Positions 45,390-53,650 of a DNA stretch of 64,000 nucleotides are shown here, one piece after another. The notes under the pieces are model-generated. The model was given only the letters and a program-made list of their open reading frames with translations, was not told the DNA's origin and made no database searches. The stretch spans positions 1 through 64,000 of the forward strand of contig JAQVLA010000011.1 of NCBI GenBank assembly GCA_028704385.1, read 5' to 3'. Numbering within the stretch: position 1 is the stretch's first letter; every line of letters starts with the position of its first letter. The DNA is from Bacteroidales bacterium. GTDB lineage: Bacteria; Bacteroidota; Bacteroidia; Bacteroidales; F082. The position numbers and the translations under genes were made by a program.

Positions 45390-47026
45390 TGAAAAAACTA
45401 ATGCTGATTTATGGCCTCCTTGTAATAGTTTGGGTTTGCCAGGCTTTTTCAGCTTATTCCCAAAATTGCGATCAGATCATCAGCAGCAGCCAAACTGTAG
45501 TGGATGGTGCTAATATACAACCCGGCGATACCATCTGCCTCGAGAGCGGAAACCGGACTTATCTTCTCTTCAGAAATATTTCAGGAACCGAAAATCTACC
45601 AGTAGTAATTGTTAATCAGGGTAATGTTATCATTGACACGGATCATTTCTACGGGATAAAAACTTCAAATTGTAAACATCTGAAAATAATTGGAAGTCGG
45701 CCTGCTGAATTTACCTATGGCATTAAAGTTCAACGTGTTGGGAATGGTGCTGGTATCACCTTAGACGACCTGAGCACAAATATTGAACTTTCCGGAATTG
45801 AAGTCTCACACACTGCCTTAGCAGGAATTTATGCCAAAACAGATCCCGATTGCAGTTTTGAAGCTACCCGTGAAAAGTTTACCTTTTACAATCTTGAAAT
45901 TCATGATTGCTATCTGCATCATATTGGAGATGAAGGTTTTTATATCGGTAGTTCAAAATACACCGGACAATACCTGCCGGATTGTGATACAACGGTTTTG
46001 CCCCACATGATGCATAATGTTTTGATTTACAATAATCTGATTGAGGATACTGGTTGGGATGGATTGCAGGTGAGTAGTGCTGTGGGCGATTGCCGGATTT
46101 TTAGTAACCGGATTTTTCGCGATTCGTATAAGGAAACCTACAATCAAATGTCAGGTATTTTAATCGGTGGTGGCTCCGAATGCGATTGTTATAACAATCA
46201 AATCTTTGATGGCAAAGGCGATGGTATTGATATGTTTGGCCATGGCGACAATAAAATTTACAACAACCTGATAGTGAGAGCTGGAAAAAGCTTTAAACCT
46301 GAGAATCCCGATGAATCAAGGCATGGTATTTTTATCGGGACAGCACCTGATATCAGCAGCTCCAATCTTTCTTTGCTTCACAACACCATCATTGATCCCA
46401 AAACTACGGGTATCAGGTATTTTAACTCCAATACAGCCTTTAATTTTATTGCTAATAATTTGATAACCAGGCCTGGAGCCTATGATCAATTGGGCAATAA
46501 TGCTTACTTTAATCATAGTCTGACAACTGAATTGTACGAATTGACCGGCAATTTATTTACACAATCCATTGACCTGGTGGATTTTGTGGATTTCTCAGAA
46601 GACAACTTCGATCTGAAAGCAGAATCACCTGCTATTAACATTGCAACAGATCTTGGCTACTCTGCGATTTTGTTTGACATACTAGGGCGTCCCCGTCCGC
46701 ATAATAATGGTTTTGATCAGGGAGCCTTTGAATGTCAGGAAATTAATGCACACCTTACGCAAAGAATTTATGAAAATAAAAAGCCCTATTCCATAAGTTA
46801 TAAGCCGCTTGAAAAAATCATTTGTATCGAACTACGAAAAATCACAGCTTCGCTTTATTTTGAAATCATTGATCTTAACGGACAAATTGTGTTTAGGAAT
46901 CGTGAACAAAATATTGATAGTAAAATCTGTCATTTGCAACTATCTCAGCTAAATGATGGAATCTATATTTTGAAAATCATCGGTTTTGAAAAAGTATATA
47001 CTGAAAAGATAAACCTGATTCGCTAA
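45389..47026 (+). CDS. Secreted right-handed parallel beta-helix protein with T9SS C-terminal domain
   Basis: 545 residues. A signal peptide (MKKLMLIYGLLVIVWVCQAFSAYSQ) is followed by beta-helix coils: IKTSNCKHLKIIGS, IELSGIEVSHTALAGIYAK, MMHNVLIYNNLIEDTGWDGLQV, ECDCYNNQIFDGKGDGIDMFG, NLSLLHNTIIDP. The last 75 residues or so form a type A sorting-domain-like block (YFEIIDLNGQIVF, LNDGIYILKI, ENINLIR-type ending) that directs export through the type IX system. Such proteins are often polysaccharide lyases, hydrolases or epimerases, but no catalytic triad is recognised. Located inside the EPS operon, it may trim or modify the polymer at the surface. Confidence 0.82.
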   Translation: MKKLMLIYGLLVIVWVCQAFSAYSQNCDQIISSSQTVVDGANIQPGDTICLESGNRTYLLFRNISGTENLPVVIVNQGNVIIDTDHFYGIKTSNCKHLKIIGSRPAEFTYGIKVQRVGNGAGITLDDLSTNIELSGIEVSHTALAGIYAKTDPDCSFEATREKFTFYNLEIHDCYLHHIGDEGFYIGSSKYTGQYLPDCDTTVLPHMMHNVLIYNNLIEDTGWDGLQVSSAVGDCRIFSNRIFRDSYKETYNQMSGILIGGGSECDCYNNQIFDGKGDGIDMFGHGDNKIYNNLIVRAGKSFKPENPDESRHGIFIGTAPDISSSNLSLLHNTIIDPKTTGIRYFNSNTAFNFIANNLITRPGAYDQLGNNAYFNHSLTTELYELTGNLFTQSIDLVDFVDFSEDNFDLKAESPAINIATDLGYSAILFDILGRPRPHNNGFDQGAFECQEINAHLTQRIYENKKPYSISYKPLEKIICIELRKITASLYFEIIDLNGQIVFRNREQNIDSKICHLQLSQLNDGIYILKIIGFEKVYTEKINLIR

Positions 47027-47037
47027 AACTTACCAGA

Positions 47038-47838
47038 ATGCAACTAAAAAGCCTGCTTCCATTGAATTTGGGAATTTTCTTACGAAATAATTATCTGTTT
47101 TTGAAAGGTTTAGCCTATAGAGGAGATCAATTTTACTGTCCTTTTTGCAATTCAGGCTTCAAAGATTTTTTAGATGGAGGTACGGCAGTGGAAATAAATG
47201 AAAAACTGAAAGTAATAGGTTCCGGATTACGACCAAAAACAATCTGCCCGGGCTGCCACTCCAACGACCGTGAAAGACTTTTACACTGGTTATTCGAAAA
47301 TCGATATCCAGTATCCTCAACAGATAAAATACTTCACATCGCACCTGAGCCCTCTTTAGGACGGTATTTAAAAGCAAAAAGCCCCAATGGATACATCTCT
47401 GGCGTAAAATATTACGAAGGTTTTTATTACCCTCCTGGGGTTAAACTGATGGATTTGCTTGAGTTGCCTTTTAAAACAGCGTATTTCGACTGGGTAATTT
47501 GCAACCATGTTTTGGAACATATTCCCAACGATTATGCCGCGATGAAGGCTATCCATGAAGTATTAAAAATCGGAGGCAAAGCCATTTTGCAGGTCCCCTG
47601 GTCTCCCCTGCTCGAAACTACAAAAGAAGATTCCGGCATTCTCGAACCTCACGAACGCGAAGCAGCTTTTGGTCAATTTGATCATGTGAGAATTTACGGC
47701 CACGATTATCCATTACGGTTAAAAAAAGCAGGTTTTAAAGTGGAAACTTTACAATTTGGTGAACTTCAAATACCTCAAAATGAAGTGGCTAAAATGCGGC
47801 TTAACCAAAAAGAATGTATCTTTATTGTCACAAAATGA
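47038..47838 (+). CDS. SAM-dependent methyltransferase with N-terminal zinc-type cysteines
   Basis: 266 residues. N-terminal CPFC and CPGCHSNDRERLLHWL look like a small zinc knuckle seen in class I methyltransferases of sugar loci. The Rossmann core is read from LHIAPEPSLGRYL, FKTAYFDWVICNHVLEHIPNDYAAM and GGKAILQVPWSP (Methyltransf_11 pattern). The C-terminal FGQFDHVRIYGHDYPLRLKKAGFKVE is also typical. It starts 11 bases after the beta-helix gene and precedes the hybrid kinase gene by 10. Confidence 0.83.
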   Translation: MQLKSLLPLNLGIFLRNNYLFLKGLAYRGDQFYCPFCNSGFKDFLDGGTAVEINEKLKVIGSGLRPKTICPGCHSNDRERLLHWLFENRYPVSSTDKILHIAPEPSLGRYLKAKSPNGYISGVKYYEGFYYPPGVKLMDLLELPFKTAYFDWVICNHVLEHIPNDYAAMKAIHEVLKIGGKAILQVPWSPLLETTKEDSGILEPHEREAAFGQFDHVRIYGHDYPLRLKKAGFKVETLQFGELQIPQNEVAKMRLNQKECIFIVTK

Positions 47839-47848
47839 GAGGTCATTC

Positions 47849-50182
47849 ATGAAACAAACTACTAACAGCAGAAATTGCCCAACATCTTCCGTAACGTGGG
47901 TTTTATTGTTAAGCTTACTGCTGTTTTCGACAGTTTATTCATTTGCAGAGGAAAAAACATTTCCAAAAAAAATCCTGGCAAATGATCTTATTCTATTGGC
48001 AGAAGCCCTTGAAGACACTTCGATTTTAAATGATGATGCTTTTGTAAATAAGACACTGTCAACTGCTAAGTTATTGTTAGATTGGGAATTAATGAATTTT
48101 GCGAAGGATTTGCTGCAATCAACTTACCCACGTTTCAGACAATCAGCCAGTGAAAAAAACTTGCTGGAATTCTTACATTATCGTGTGATTGCTGATAAAA
48201 ATCTTATGAATCCTGATAGCCTGAAAGCTTATTTATTACTTGCTGAATCGCTTAATAATACGGAACATCAACAATTTGGATATGCCCTGATCCTCAAATA
48301 TTTAAGATCAATAAATGAATCAAACCGGGCCATAATCTATTATAATGTCGCAAATCAAGCTCTGAATGATGATGAATTACATTTACCTCTTCTTCTTGAG
48401 ACATCACATATTAATCAAGATTTATTAACAAAAACAGAGCTTCAACAGCAGATAATTAACAAACTAAACAGCGATCTCTTTATAAGTGTAAACAGCTGGT
48501 ATTTAGTTGAATACTTAAAAATCGCTGATAGTACTGACCTTTTTATTGTCGAACATCTTTTGAAAATGCCGGAAGTTAAACAGAGGAATACCTTGTATGC
48601 CAGCATCCTGCATAAAAAGGCACAACTTGATGCTTCAATGAATACTAGAGAGCAATATAAAAATTTGCTTATTTCTGATTCAATTCTCCTTGAAGCCAAC
48701 ACACTAAAGCAATCTTATCTGGATGAACTGACAGAACAAATTGGAAATCTCAAGGCCGAACAGCGCTTATCGCAACCAAAACATAAAACAACCTGGATTT
48801 TAGCTTTTGGGGTACCGTTTTTTTTACTTGGTTTATACCTTTTATGGTATTTGTTCCGAATGAAAAAAAAAGGGAAAAGCAACATTTTAGACTACAAAAC
48901 ATCAATTAGCGATCTAAAAGAAAAGCTTCAACTCGCTAAAGTTCAGATTGATGAAAGAGTAAGGTCACGTGAAATTTCTATTGAAAACGAGATTAAAGAA
49001 AGTGAAAATCTAGATAAAATTCTGAAAAGCACGTTGAAAAATGCCGAAGAAGCTAACTATCAGAAAAATGCTTTTATGGCGAATATGAGCCACGAAATCA
49101 GAACCCCTCTGAATGGAATACTTGGTTTTTCGAGCTTGTTGGGTACAGAATTGGCGAAAATGGACGAACCTGAGCTTTTTGAATATACAAGCAGCATAAA
49201 AAAAAGTGGTGATAAATTGCTGCATTTACTTAATAATATTATAGATATCAGTAGGTTACAAGCAAATGACATAGCCCTTAAACACCAAAACTTATCCTTG
49301 AAAAAGTTGATGGAGGAAGTTTTGAAGGAATATTACTTTAAAGCCAATGACAAAGGTTTAACGCTGATAAACGACACCCAAGCAAGTATTCAGATCAACA
49401 CTGACGAACAAATCTTAAAACGGATATTAAGTGAATTAACCGATAATAGCATAAAATACACCAACAATGGTTATGTTAAATTTTTTGCTGAAAAAAATAC
49501 TGAAAAAGAGCTTATTAAAATCATAATTTCAGATACCGGTCAAGGCATTGATCAGGCTTTTCTCGACAATATCTTTGAACCTTTCAAACTGGACAAACAG
49601 GGCTATTCCAGGCAGTATCAAGGTGCCGGACTGGGTTTGCCTTTGGCCAGAAGTATGACTGAACTACTTGGTGGTCAATTTGATATTTTATCCGAAAAGG
49701 CCCAAGGAACTACCATCACAATCACATTACCTGCCAATTTTGAACAAGGTAGCACCGAAACCGCTTTTAATAAAAACCTGACTTCAAAATCGGGCTTACT
49801 TTCTTCAGGAAACCCAAATATTCTTTTAATTGAAGATGATTTGCCCAACAGAATTGTCATCGCAAAATTTTTGGAAAGATTTGGCAGTGTAAATCAGGCT
49901 GGCAATGGTGAAGAAACAATCTTATTAATTAAAGAATCTGTTAAAAAGGCTGAAATCTTCGACCTGATATTGATGGATATCAATCTGCCAGCTCCCTGGG
50001 ATGGAATCAACTTAATGCAGTATATCCGCGCAAACTATCCTCAATACCTGAACATACCATTTGTTGCACAAACGGCTTATAGCATGTCGGGTGATGAACA
50101 AAGATTTCTGGAGGCAGGATTTGATGCTTATATTGCTAAACCCATTTCGTTCGAAGATCTGCAAAAGATTCTAAAAAAGTGA
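47849..50182 (+). CDS. Hybrid sensor histidine kinase of the polysaccharide locus
   Basis: 777 residues. Signal peptide or first membrane helix (VTWVLLLSLLLFSTVYSFAEE), a helical periplasmic sensor of about 270 residues (no known domain), a membrane helix at about 312-333 (TWILAFGVPFFLLGLYLLWYLF), a coiled coil, then HisKA with phospho-His415 (MANMSHEIRTPLNG), HATPase (DNSIKYTNNGYV, DTGQGI, GAGLGLPLA) and a C-terminal receiver with phospho-Asp710 (LILMDINLP). ATG 47849 is chosen because it follows the previous stop by 10 bases and starts the signal peptide. It would send phosphate onward, likely to the stand-alone receivers at 50.4 kb and/or 27.7 kb. A histidine phosphotransfer protein is not visible. 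Confidence 0.9.
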   Translation: MKQTTNSRNCPTSSVTWVLLLSLLLFSTVYSFAEEKTFPKKILANDLILLAEALEDTSILNDDAFVNKTLSTAKLLLDWELMNFAKDLLQSTYPRFRQSASEKNLLEFLHYRVIADKNLMNPDSLKAYLLLAESLNNTEHQQFGYALILKYLRSINESNRAIIYYNVANQALNDDELHLPLLLETSHINQDLLTKTELQQQIINKLNSDLFISVNSWYLVEYLKIADSTDLFIVEHLLKMPEVKQRNTLYASILHKKAQLDASMNTREQYKNLLISDSILLEANTLKQSYLDELTEQIGNLKAEQRLSQPKHKTTWILAFGVPFFLLGLYLLWYLFRMKKKGKSNILDYKTSISDLKEKLQLAKVQIDERVRSREISIENEIKESENLDKILKSTLKNAEEANYQKNAFMANMSHEIRTPLNGILGFSSLLGTELAKMDEPELFEYTSSIKKSGDKLLHLLNNIIDISRLQANDIALKHQNLSLKKLMEEVLKEYYFKANDKGLTLINDTQASIQINTDEQILKRILSELTDNSIKYTNNGYVKFFAEKNTEKELIKIIISDTGQGIDQAFLDNIFEPFKLDKQGYSRQYQGAGLGLPLARSMTELLGGQFDILSEKAQGTTITITLPANFEQGSTETAFNKNLTSKSGLLSSGNPNILLIEDDLPNRIVIAKFLERFGSVNQAGNGEETILLIKESVKKAEIFDLILMDINLPAPWDGINLMQYIRANYPQYLNIPFVAQTAYSMSGDEQRFLEAGFDAYIAKPISFEDLQKILKK

Positions 50183-50239
50183 ACAGGAATTGATTTAGAG
50201 TTCCCGTAGAAAATAATAATTTTTTTTGATAATCTAACC

Positions 50240-50797
50240 ATGTTGAGCATAAGAAATGAATATAAATTGATTAACAATAAAAATTCTAAATCACCCAGTT
50301 CAGATTACATTGGTTTTTTAATACCTTTGCACCCATACAAGCAAAAAAGAATTCAGAGGAATTCACTTTTATTTTCTAAAACACCGGAGAACAACAAATT
50401 GAATACCGAGGAAAACAAACAAAAACTCCATATCCTACTAGTTGAAGACAATGAGTTAAACCAAAAGTTTGCCATAGCTGTTCTCAAGCGTCTTGGTTAT
50501 ACTTTTGAGCTTGCTGAAAATGGTGCAATTGGTTTACAAAAGTTTACCGAAGGTAAGTTTGATCTCATACTGATGGATATTCAAATGCCGGAAATGAATG
50601 GTATTGAAGCAACACTGGCGATCCGCGAATATGAAAAGAAAAATGGAATAAAAAAACCAATTCCAATAATTGCTGTAACGGCATTTGCAATGGAACATGA
50701 CAAGAGAAATTGTTTGGAAGCTGGCATGAATGAATTTCTGACAAAGCCATACAAACCCCAGGAAATGGAAGCAAAAATTGAAAAAGTAATGAAATAA
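50240..50797 (+). CDS. Stand-alone response-regulator receiver at the end of the locus
   Basis: The receiver is complete: acidic pair Glu-Asp (LLVEDNE), phospho-acceptor Asp in LILMDIQMPEMNG, conserved Thr (VTAFAM) and Lys (FLTKPYKP). The ATG at 50240 gives 185 residues, but the first 53 are low-complexity Lys/Asn/Ser-rich sequence with no domain, and a promoter-like TACCTTTG at 50322-50329 lies inside it. I suspect translation actually starts at TTG 50399, giving 132 residues with the acceptor at Asp60. No output domain. It is closely related in style to the receiver on the preceding hybrid kinase, so the two probably work in one relay. Confidence 0.82.
   Translation: MLSIRNEYKLINNKNSKSPSSDYIGFLIPLHPYKQKRIQRNSLLFSKTPENNKLNTEENKQKLHILLVEDNELNQKFAIAVLKRLGYTFELAENGAIGLQKFTEGKFDLILMDIQMPEMNGIEATLAIREYEKKNGIKKPIPIIAVTAFAMEHDKRNCLEAGMNEFLTKPYKPQEMEAKIEKVMK
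50322..50329 (+). promoter_or_regulatory. -7 promoter box (TACCTTTG) inside the start of the receiver gene
   Basis: Exact TAnnTTTG match followed by C. If used, transcription would begin near 50336 and the receiver would be translated from TTG 50399. No -33 box at the standard distance. Confidence 0.4.
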
Positions 50798-50826
50798 AAA
50801 AACCGCTCGTTAAGCGGTTTTTTTAT
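50796..50826. terminator. Bidirectional intrinsic terminator at the end of the polysaccharide locus
   Basis: AAAAAACCGCT and AGCGGTTTTTT form a perfect stem around loop CGTTA. A and T runs flank both sides, so it can end both the locus transcript and the convergent FKBP transcript. Confidence 0.85.
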
Positions 50827-50836
50827 TATGATGATC

Positions 50837-52171
50837 TTACTCTAAAACCTCGAGCAGTTCAACATCAAAAACCAAGGGTGAATAGGCCGGAATATCTGCC
50901 CCTCTGTCAACGCCGCCATAAGCCAGTTCAGAAGGCAAAATAAAGGTAGCTTTGCCACCGGCTTTCATCAAAGCAATGCCTTCGTCCCATCCCTTAATAA
51001 CCTGTCCTTTACCCAACTCAAAGCTAAATGCCTGTCCGCCATCCAAAGAAGACTGCAATTGTTGACCTTCAATATTGTACAAGGTATAATGCACTTTTAC
51101 AGTTTTGCCGTTTTCAGCTTGCGCACCTGTACCAGCCTCTTTTTCAATATAATAAAGTCCACTCTCACGTGGTTCGATAGTAATATTGTGTTGTTCGAGG
51201 TAAGCCAAAATTTTCTTTGATTCATTTATTCTGGCCAATTCAGCTTTGGCTTCTTCCGCTTTTCTGGCATCCTCACGTTCCTTATCAGCCTGTTCTCTGG
51301 TTTTGATGTCAACCAGCTCTGTCTCATAAATCAGGGTGGTGTAAGGTAAAACCATCTGTCCTCTTCCAAGGCTATCGAAAGCCAAAGAGGAAGGAACAAT
51401 AAGACGATTTTTTCCCCCTTTCCGCAAATAACCAATACCTTCGTCAAATCCTTTTGTATCAAAGGGTTGTCCATAGGTTACTTCCATTGGATCGCGGCCA
51501 AGTGATGTAAAAAGCTGGTTACCATCCATATCACTGATTGTAAAATGCATCATTAAGATATCACCAGATTTTGGTTTCCGGCCTTTACCAGTTTTTAAAT
51601 CCATCACAAATAATCCGGACTCCATTGTTTCATAAGCTCCATTCAAGGATTGTAATAAGCTTTCAAGTTTAATTTGCTCCTCTTCTTTACGTTGCCTCAA
51701 AAAGGCCTGTTCTTCTGCAATGACTTCAGCTTCAGTTTGAATACTTAACAACCTGATATCAAAGTACATTGGACTTCCGGGTATAACGAAATCCGGTAAA
51801 GTAGCTATTCCGGCAGTTACCATATAGAACGAATCGGCCGGAACTACAATGGTAACAGAATCACCCTCGTGCAGTTCAGCAAGGGCGGCATACAAATCGC
51901 CTTCAAAAGTTGGCTTGATAATGGGAAATTTCAATGGTTCATCAAAAAGTTTCGTGTCAAAAAGTACGGTATCTTCCAGATAATACTTCATTTTGACAGA
52001 AACAACATCATTTAGGGCAGCCGAAACTGTTGCATCACCTTTCTCGTGATACCTGATGTAAACATTATTCTCCGATTTGTCGAAGCCCGGATAAGGTGAT
52101 TGCGAACAAGCACTCAAAAGACCAATTAGTGCAACCACACCCAGAAAGAAATTCAATTTAATTTTAAGCAT
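50837..52171 (-). CDS. FKBP-type peptidyl-prolyl isomerase lipoprotein with three FKBP-like domains
   Basis: 444 residues with a lipobox (VALIGLLSACS, Cys about 22), so it is anchored in the envelope. It contains three FKBP-like segments: a divergent one at about 30-140 (VSVKMKYYLEDTVLFDTKLF, LAELHEGDSVTIVVPAD), a second at about 185-290 (GDILMMHFTISDMDGNQLF, GFDEGIGYLRKGGKNRLIVP), and a canonical third at about 335-444 (VKVHYTLYNIEGQQLQSS, IKGWDEGIALMKAGGKATFILP, FDVELLEV). Charged linkers separate them. Periplasmic folding of exported proteins is the likely role. It is the last of three FKBP genes in a row. Confidence 0.9.
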   Translation of the reverse strand: MLKIKLNFFLGVVALIGLLSACSQSPYPGFDKSENNVYIRYHEKGDATVSAALNDVVSVKMKYYLEDTVLFDTKLFDEPLKFPIIKPTFEGDLYAALAELHEGDSVTIVVPADSFYMVTAGIATLPDFVIPGSPMYFDIRLLSIQTEAEVIAEEQAFLRQRKEEEQIKLESLLQSLNGAYETMESGLFVMDLKTGKGRKPKSGDILMMHFTISDMDGNQLFTSLGRDPMEVTYGQPFDTKGFDEGIGYLRKGGKNRLIVPSSLAFDSLGRGQMVLPYTTLIYETELVDIKTREQADKEREDARKAEEAKAELARINESKKILAYLEQHNITIEPRESGLYYIEKEAGTGAQAENGKTVKVHYTLYNIEGQQLQSSLDGGQAFSFELGKGQVIKGWDEGIALMKAGGKATFILPSELAYGGVDRGADIPAYSPLVFDVELLEVLE

Positions 52172-52227
52172 AAATTTTTGATTTAAAATAATATAGTGCC
52201 TTTAATGACAATACGATGAGGTTTGTT

Positions 52228-53100
52228 TTACTTAACAATGTCAACAAGTTCAACTTCAAAAACCAAGGGGCTGTATGCCGGAATTCTTCCAGTTTCACGT
52301 TCGCCATAGGCCAGGTTTTGCGGAATGATTAACATTGCTTTACCACCTTTGCGCATTAATGCAATACCTTCGTCCCAGCCCTTAATAACCCTGCCGGCAC
52401 CTAACTCAAATTCAAACGGTTTTCCTTTGCTGTATGAGTCATCAAATGGTAATCCATTGGTAAGCCTTCCTGCATAATGTACCTTTACTATTTGTCCTTT
52501 TTGTGGCTTTACCCCATTACCACGCTCTTTTTCAATATAATACAAACCAGATTCGGTAGGTGAAACCGTAATATTCTCCTGCTCAAGAAAAGCCTGTAAT
52601 AATTTATCTGATTCTTCAATCTGAGCCATTTTCTTTTGATGCTGCTCGGCTTCAAATTCATCAGGCGACATAAAATTGATAAGTCGTATATCAAAACGCA
52701 TAATCGAAGCTGGTTTCACAAATTCAGGAAGCTCTCTAACCCTGAAAACCTCAAGAAAAATACGATCTGCCGGACATAAAAAACTGGCTGAATCTCCACG
52801 GTGCATAATGGCGATTCCTTCGTAAAAATCTCCGGGAAAAACAGGTTTCATCAATGGAAAACGCATCTCTTTTGATAGTTTCTCACTGTCAAAAATGATC
52901 GAATCATCCACCGTATATTTCATCTCAACCTGAACAATGTCATTTTCTATCGGTTTGCTCTCATCCTTATTCTCTTCATAAAACCGATACTTCAACCCAC
53001 TTTCAGTGGTCTTAAACTGTTGATCCTTACTATTGCTACATGCAGCAACAAACAAAATAAGCCCAAACATCAAAACTGAAAATAAACGTAAACTTTTCAT
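52228..53100 (-). CDS. FKBP-type peptidyl-prolyl isomerase lipoprotein with two FKBP-like domains
   Basis: 290 residues. Met at 53100 puts a lipobox correctly (LILFVAACS, Cys about 21); a longer frame would overlap the next gene. An N-terminal divergent FKBP segment (about 45-155: VQVEMKYTVDDSIIFDSE, IAIMHRGDSASFLCPAD) precedes a canonical C-terminal one (VKVHYAGRLTNGLPFDDSYSK, GAGRVIKGWDEGIALMRKGG, YGERETGRIPAYSPLVFEV). The same arrangement, minus one domain, is seen in its 444-residue neighbour, so they are probably duplicates. 10 bases lie between its start and the gldI-like stop. Confidence 0.9.
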   Translation of the reverse strand: MKSLRLFSVLMFGLILFVAACSNSKDQQFKTTESGLKYRFYEENKDESKPIENDIVQVEMKYTVDDSIIFDSEKLSKEMRFPLMKPVFPGDFYEGIAIMHRGDSASFLCPADRIFLEVFRVRELPEFVKPASIMRFDIRLINFMSPDEFEAEQHQKKMAQIEESDKLLQAFLEQENITVSPTESGLYYIEKERGNGVKPQKGQIVKVHYAGRLTNGLPFDDSYSKGKPFEFELGAGRVIKGWDEGIALMRKGGKAMLIIPQNLAYGERETGRIPAYSPLVFEVELVDIVK

Positions 53101-53110
53101 TTTTAAGGTT

Positions 53111-53644
53111 TTAATCAAGTACTTCAATTTCATAAATTAGACTGGTCTTTGGCGGAACCTTTTCCTCATCACCAAGCAGGCCAAAAGCAAGATGCGAAGG
53201 TAAGATAATTGTAGCTTTATCTCCCTTTCGTAAAAATAATATGGCTTCCTCCAGGCCGGATTCCACACCTCCACGACCTACGACAAAAGTCTTAACGCCT
53301 TTAACCTTAGAAGTATAGACTACATCACCCGTCAGAAACTTCATAACAAAATTTAGACGTACCAATTCTCCTTTTTTGATTGGCTCACCACTACCGGAAT
53401 GATGAACAGTGTATCGTAAGCCAGAGCCTGTTTCTGTCACATTTAGTTTATGTCGTTTTATATAATCATTAATTTGCTCATTTTCAGTACGAACAAGGTA
53501 ACGATTAGCCTTTTCCAGCGACCTTCGAACCTCTTCTGCTGACACAGAATCACTTTCTTCGCTTGGCTGATAAGTGCATGAAAAAAGAAGAATAGTTAAG
53601 CAAAATAAAAGTATAGGTTGTAAAATTACATTTAGCTTTTCCAT
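53111..53644 (-). CDS. gldI: GldI-like FKBP-type peptidyl-prolyl isomerase lipoprotein
   Basis: 177 residues with a lipobox (LTILLFSCT, Cys about 23) and a single FKBP domain at about 75-177 (LRYTVHHSGSGEPIKKGELVRLNFVM, GGVESGLEEAILFLRKGDKATIILPS, SLIYEIEVLD). The segment NRYLVRTENEQINDYIKRH before the domain is the signature of GldI, a lipoprotein needed for gliding and linked to type IX secretion in Flavobacterium. Gene order nrnA-gldI-FKBP is also the one I know from Flavobacteriia. ATG 53644 rather than TTG 53650. Two exported T9SS substrates in the window fit this assignment, though gliding itself is not shown. Confidence 0.75.
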   Translation of the reverse strand: MEKLNVILQPILLFCLTILLFSCTYQPSEESDSVSAEEVRRSLEKANRYLVRTENEQINDYIKRHKLNVTETGSGLRYTVHHSGSGEPIKKGELVRLNFVMKFLTGDVVYTSKVKGVKTFVVGRGGVESGLEEAILFLRKGDKATIILPSHLAFGLLGDEEKVPPKTSLIYEIEVLD

Positions 53645-53650
53645 TTGCAA

